A stretch of 64,000 nt of DNA from Trichoplax sp. H2 (lineage: Eukaryota; Placozoa; Uniplacotomia; Trichoplacea): contig NOWV01000162.1 of NCBI GenBank assembly GCA_003344405.1, positions 62,001 to 126,000 of the forward strand, read 5' to 3'. This document shows, in pieces, positions 58,854 through 64,000 of this stretch (the first letter of the stretch is position 1; each line of letters begins with the position of its first letter). The position numbers and the translations under genes are program-made. Below the pieces are notes generated by a model that had not been told where the DNA came from, ran no database searches, and was given only the letters and a program-made list of their open reading frames with translations.

Positions 58854-61800
58854 ATGATGAGGAAAAGCATCGACTACGACGCAACTTGGGCGTCATTGCG
58901 AAAAGTCATCTTTGATGTTCTTACATTGAAACCGGTGGATCGAATTATATGGAGCGATAGTATATCGTATCCTTAACATCATAGGTCTATTATTTGTTAG
59001 CCAGATATTCATTTTCAACCTTAAAATTGTTGCAATCCAATAGTAAACGACCTTACAGGATTAGTGTGTTGACATGATTGTCCTAGGCAAGCCTATACAG
59101 TACTGTAGCGCCATGACCAAATGGATGCAATACTAGCAGTCATGTTACTTTACCCTATGATCGATCAATAGGGTAGAATGCCTTGATCTCTTAATCATGA
59201 CAGTACTATAAAATTGATCAATCGATGAAATAATCATGTAAGTTACAATGACTTTCCTATCATTCTGATGGACTATCTTACTTCATTCTTGCTATCATGA
59301 ACTACTGTAACAGTATTGTGTCAACATGATTCTGTGTAGTCTGTAGCGATCAGTAAATAACTTGTAAACTAAAACTAAAATTATACCTACTCACCATGAT
59401 GATCAATATTACAACACTGTACATAGGTAAAAGTAGTTAATATCCAGTGTTACAGGAGATTAAAATAGCTTCAATTACAATTATATCTGGTAACTAACTA
59501 TTACTATCATCATGGATAGTCTATTGCAGTAGCTGTGCTAGCTCAATTTCAAAACAAGGAAAGAATAGGGATCAATTCAAACTTGTACTACTCTCCAAGA
59601 GTTAATGGCGATAACCTGACTATTATATTCTCTATGTACTAATACATGACTATGACTTGGAGATATTTTCTTTAATGTCAAAATTTCTTACTCGCTCATG
59701 AAAAAAGTGATATTTACTCTATTTGCATCTCTTCTTCGGAATATATCGAGCGTATTTACAACGATTGCAAGGAATTCCTTATTTCCCATATTACCCATAT
59801 TAAAAAGGAGGTAAGTTGAATGAAAGGACTGATGTTACTACTGCATACACGGTACATGCTGAATCACACTATGTCTAAAGATATAGTTTAGTAACATGTC
59901 AATACAATATCAAGTTATGGCTGCGCTATGCTTAGTCTTATGCCTTAGAAATATTTTCGCATGTACAAGTCACGCAAGGATGTGATGACGCAAAACTAGA
60001 AATGTACTCTTTTTATATTTAGGCCATCAAAGAATTACTTGCCTATTTTAATAGCGAAATAGTTTAATGCTGCTGATTAGTATGATGAGACAAATAATTA
60101 ATTTCAATTACATATTAGCTACATGGTGGAACTTTTAGAATGTACTAACTTAGATTTAAAAGGCAGCATCCTACTCTGCTAAAATTAAAGGCTAAAGGGC
60201 ATAGCAGTAATAATATTACTAAAATGTCATAATGCACGTCGTAATTCCAGTGATGTGAATTTGACTTTACCCTTAAATTTATACACTGTACCGTAAATCG
60301 TCTCATAAAATAGGGTCCTTTCTACAATAATGTAATACAGTAATTATTCATCAATCACATGATCGCAATTGATATTTTGACTGCAGCGTTCCAATATATT
60401 TCATCATCACTATACTAATCTCTTATTCGCCAATTGTAGCTGACTGGTGTATACTCGCAAGCTTTACTGAAAAAATATTATGAATATTGGATAAAATTTA
60501 GCTCTGGAGCCAGTTATCTCAATTCCATGTTTACGTATGTTTAATAGCATATTTAGTTATAAGTGTTATAAATGTAGCGTTGTCAACGATTACATATGAA
60601 ATAATTGATATTTATGTAGCTTAAAATTGAAAAGTATTCATATAGATATAACGAAAGCAAGAAATTATAACTGATTTTAGTACAGAATTATGTGATTTAA
60701 CAAAACAAGGCACTACAGTAACCGTAATCACGCGCTAGTAAAATGATTGCAATACGCGTACAACCTTACTTCTTAATAAATATTACATGCAATCCGGCCC
60801 TTTATTCTCCACTTATTGTATCCTTATTAACTATTTTTCATTATCGAGTCTAGCTGTCGAATATGTACGCAGGTTCAAGTAGTTTTTTACTAAATCTTGT
60901 TTCTATCATCTACCAGGTATCTCAATCGTAGTCGCAATTATATGCATGGAAGCGACAGCTCTTATGAACAGATGCCCTATTCAAGCCAAGAGAATGAGGA
61001 GCTACCAGCAGAAATTGGACAAGTAATTAGACACGCTAATTTTCAAATTTTTTATTACAATATTAGTCACTATGTTGTAAACTGTTACATGCAGTTCTAA
61101 TAGTAATGTGCATTAATTTACGAATGGTTATCATCATTGTTAACAAATTCATTATTCCATCAATTATTGAATATTTTTTAACACAGATTGCCATGCAGCA
61201 ATGGCAGGAAATAATCATTGAGGAATACCAAGTTGAATTGGTCAATGTTTTACTTGCTGCCATAGAAAAGTTTGTAGCTACCCTATGAACTGATATTTTT
61301 TAATATTTCAAATTTGAATGTTGTTATGACTAATTGTTACTAGCCGTTGTAATATTATGCTGTCTTCTATGACGTTTTATATAAATCTATATATAATGAT
61401 TCTTATCTAAACACTTCACAGTGATCGTAAAGAAGAAGATATTCCTGTTGCAGATTTAGTACAGGGTGTTATCCATTCGTTTGGTAAATTCGTTGAACTC
61501 TAAATTAAATTTTATCGCTAGTAGTTATAATGGTATACAGCAGATAACACTCTATCAGATACATTCTGACAATTATGCCTAATTTATTGTTTGATATCAT
61601 CAATTTACAGTTAATGTAAAAGGGGATGAAGTAACATCTCTCAAGGTAGGCTATTATCCATTAGGAAAGAACAATTGTATAGTAATTTTGTATTTATTTA
61701 ATACATAAAAATAGATGAAATTAATATATAATCCTTACGGATATCCTTTACAAATCTATTGAGAACATTATCTTATAACCGACAAAATATACTTCACTGT

Positions 61801-64000
61801 AGTTTTATCAATCGGTATTTGAAGCTCGGCTCTTGGAAGAGACAAAAAATTTCTATGCTCGTGAGCTTGCTCGACTAAGGGAATCTTATGATTTTTCAGG
61901 ATTCATAAAGGCCGTATGTAAAGCTTACATTTTATAATACGAATATAGATAGCTGTTATTTACCTATTTAAAGTTGCTAAACAATCTATGTGTCACATTA
62001 CATTTTCGCAGGTTAAGAATAGAATTGATGCTGAGCAACACCGGTGTCAGAAATTTTTTCATGTTAGTTCGCATAGTAAAGTACTGAAAGCGTGCATATC
62101 ACGACTAACAGCTGAACAGATAGACTATCTCAACTGCGAATGTGCACGACTTGTAAAAAATGAGTTAATCGACGGTAAGCATTGGACTTTTTATATAATA
62201 GATCTTTAGCGTAATAATGGATTGTAATTAAATTTCAGAGCCTTCGGTATATCATATTTTACAGTTGCAGTGCCAATAATAGATTCCAGACAATGTATCT
62301 AATTGATTTACATATATCACTTATAGATTTAAACTGTTTATATAAATTACTGAGATTGGTTGATAATGGTCTAAAAGTTATGCTTCAGGAGATAGAAAGT
62401 CATATCAAAAGAATTGGTAAGTTGCTTGTTATAAATTTATTCAGAAAAGTAAACTTGATACCACGCACTAAATATTATATAATACGAAATAGTACGCAAC
62501 ACTAGTAATAAAGTAAAAATGTTTTAGGCGTTGAAGTCACTGCTGACCTACGGAAGGAAAACGTACGATGAATTGAAGATTGTAGCAGATCGAATCTTTC
62601 CATACAATTTTAAATAAAGCATATTAAATTATTAACAAATTTTCTTTAAATGTCGTATTGTAGACTTGTGAAGATTATGTGAATGCTATGCTTAAGGTAT
62701 CCGATAGATTTTCGACACTGATCCAACAGGCTTTTGAGGAAGATCCGGAATTTAAGACAATCTTTGGAAAAGTAAACTAAAGCTGGCCAGAATATTTGAT
62801 ATATAGATATATTTATTAATTTAAGGCAGTATCAAATGACATCATTATTTAAAACATAGGCCATCAGAGCTGTAATAAATCATTCGAACTCTTCCAGTAC
62901 TCCTATCAGGGCTGCTGAAATTGTAAATGATACCGTAGCTTTTTCAATTAATTCTATTGATCAGTTTTATTCGGGTCGTTTCTGTCTGACTAATGTAACA
63001 TTTTTTATTAGCTCGCTAGATACGCGGACATTCTTTTGAAGAAAGGTTCGAAAAACTGGAGTGATGCTGAGTTGGATGATAAGCAATCTCACGTGGTTAA
63101 TAAAGAAGCCGAAATACGTTTTACTCTTCCTGTTTGATTTATAGCTTTTCTTACTCAAATTTATCGTTTCAGATTAACCTATTTAAATATGTGGACGATA
63201 AGGACCTATTTCAGAAGGTATTAGTTCAAGTTTTGCTTCTACAATTTAAGTAGCGATTTCCATTCGAAGAGTAGTGCAGAAGGCTATTTTAGCTACTACA
63301 GATCGCAAATCTCATTCATTGATTATATTTAGTTCTATAGCAAATTCTTAGCTAAGCGATTGATTATGAATGGATCGATATCGTTGGATGCTGAGGAAGA
63401 AATGATAAAAAAATTAAAGGTATTAAAAATTAAGTAAAATACTCAAATTTGTCTAGATTTCGGATATACATAGCCACATTTGATTGTAATATCTTCTTTG
63501 AATATCAGATTATTTGTGGTTACGAGTATACAAGCCGACTACATCAAATGTTCACAGATATACGTTTGAACGAAGGTGTAAACAGCGAATTTTCATCTTA
63601 TTTGAATAAGAAAAACATCAAATTAACCGTGAATTTTAGCGCCAGCGTCCTACAGGTATGTAGTCATGCAATAATATATCACTTAAAACTGCTGACTTTT
63701 TGTTTCTGTTACCGTTACCAGTCTGGAGCCTGGCCTTTAAATCAAACTTCTTCGCCATATTCTATACCACCAGATCTGGAAAGATCGCTCACAACGGTAT
63801 TATTCTAAGTTTGATACAATAAAATATTCACTTAGAGTTAATCTTAAATCTTTTTTCAGTTCGAAGAATACTACTGCACCTCGTTACACCGTGGAAGAAA
63901 ACTAGTTTGGTTACCTTACCTCTCTACTGGTAAAATTTAATACTTATAGAACGAAGTGTTTATAATTCGTATGCAGTTTTCTGTAAAACTAACCAATGCT
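58854..64000 (+). CDS. CUL2: Cullin-2-type E3 ligase scaffold, 5' part (runs off the window)
   Basis: CUL2 is the scaffold of elongin B/C-RBX1 ubiquitin ligases with VHL-box receptors. Exon 1 codes MMRKSIDYDATWASLRKVIF then VDRIIWSD. Exon 2 (about 59708-59810) has SDIYSICISSSEYIERIYND and FLISHITHIKKE. Further exons carry YLNRSRNYMHGSDSSYEQMP, RKEEDIPVADLVQGVIHSF, YARELARLRESYDFSGFIKA, VKNRIDAEQHRCQKFFHVSS, LYKLLRLVDNGLKVMLQEIE, KVSDRFSTLIQQAFEEDPEF and AIRAVINHSNSSSTPIRAAE. The start of the cullin homology domain follows: ARYADILLKKGSKNWSDAEL, FKYVDDKDLFQKFYSKFLAK with RLIMNGSISLDAEEEM, ICGYEYTSRLHQMFTDIRL, SGAWPLNQTSSPYSIPPDLE and GRKLVWLPYLST (ends near 63931). The GAWPL block and DDKDLFQKFY fit CUL2 better than CUL1 or CUL5. 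The C-terminal neddylation and RBX1-binding region is outside the window. Confidence 0.9.

Overview
The window is nuclear DNA of an animal. It is AT-rich and carries twelve protein genes split into many short exons by short GT-AG introns, and almost every one reads as a clear animal (often human-like) orthologue. The compact layout, AT-rich introns and strong similarity to vertebrate proteins suggest an early-branching animal; a placozoan (Trichoplax/Hoilungia type) is my best guess, but this is inference and no species marker was seen. No rRNA, tRNA, CRISPR array or prokaryotic operon was found.

Layout, left to right: LCMT2/TYW4 (+, 0.9-5.1 kb), WDR75 (-, 5.7-10.9 kb), SUMO (+, 12.9-15.1 kb), KAT2/GCN5-PCAF (+, 16.8-21.9 kb), EFTUD2/Snu114 (-, 22.2-29.7 kb), sorcin (+, 30.8-35.4 kb), a TTLL4-type tubulin polyglutamylase (-, 37.1-42.5 kb), SH3BP5 (+, 44.8-47.6 kb), SNAP47 (-, 48.5-50.4 kb), an unrecognised membrane protein (+, 53.3-54.6 kb), PYM1 (-, 56.9-57.4 kb, intronless) and CUL2 (+, 58.9 kb to beyond the window end). 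Strands alternate almost perfectly, so genes sit in head-to-head and tail-to-tail pairs. The genes do not form a pathway. They cover tRNA modification, rRNA processing, SUMO and ubiquitin pathways, chromatin acetylation, splicing, calcium sensing, microtubule modification, membrane traffic and exon-junction recycling.

The unusual content lies between the genes. Clusters of near-perfect palindromes built from the words TACAGTAC / TACTGTAC occur in the gaps where promoters must lie (11.2-12.8, 16.5-16.7, 30.0-30.3, 44.6, 50.6 and 57.6-58.6 kb). They are essentially absent from the gaps between gene 3' ends. Two are extreme: a 30-bp perfect palindrome at 11245-11274 and a hairpin with 27-bp perfect arms at 58206-58281. 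They are mixed with local tandem duplications and with a probable non-autonomous DNA element (MITE) at 30328-30719 bounded by 33-bp inverted repeats. A minimal hairpin derivative at 51859-51902 and a four-unit array at 57.9-58.5 kb share its terminal words. The same palindrome family may therefore be a transposon-derived promoter feature.

Gene-structure oddities include a 9-nt microexon in SH3BP5, a 22-nt microexon in sorcin, a stop-free 90-nt in-frame intron in EFTUD2, an intronic tandem duplication in sorcin carrying a dead copy of a splice acceptor, and a signal-peptide-like reading frame inside a sorcin intron.
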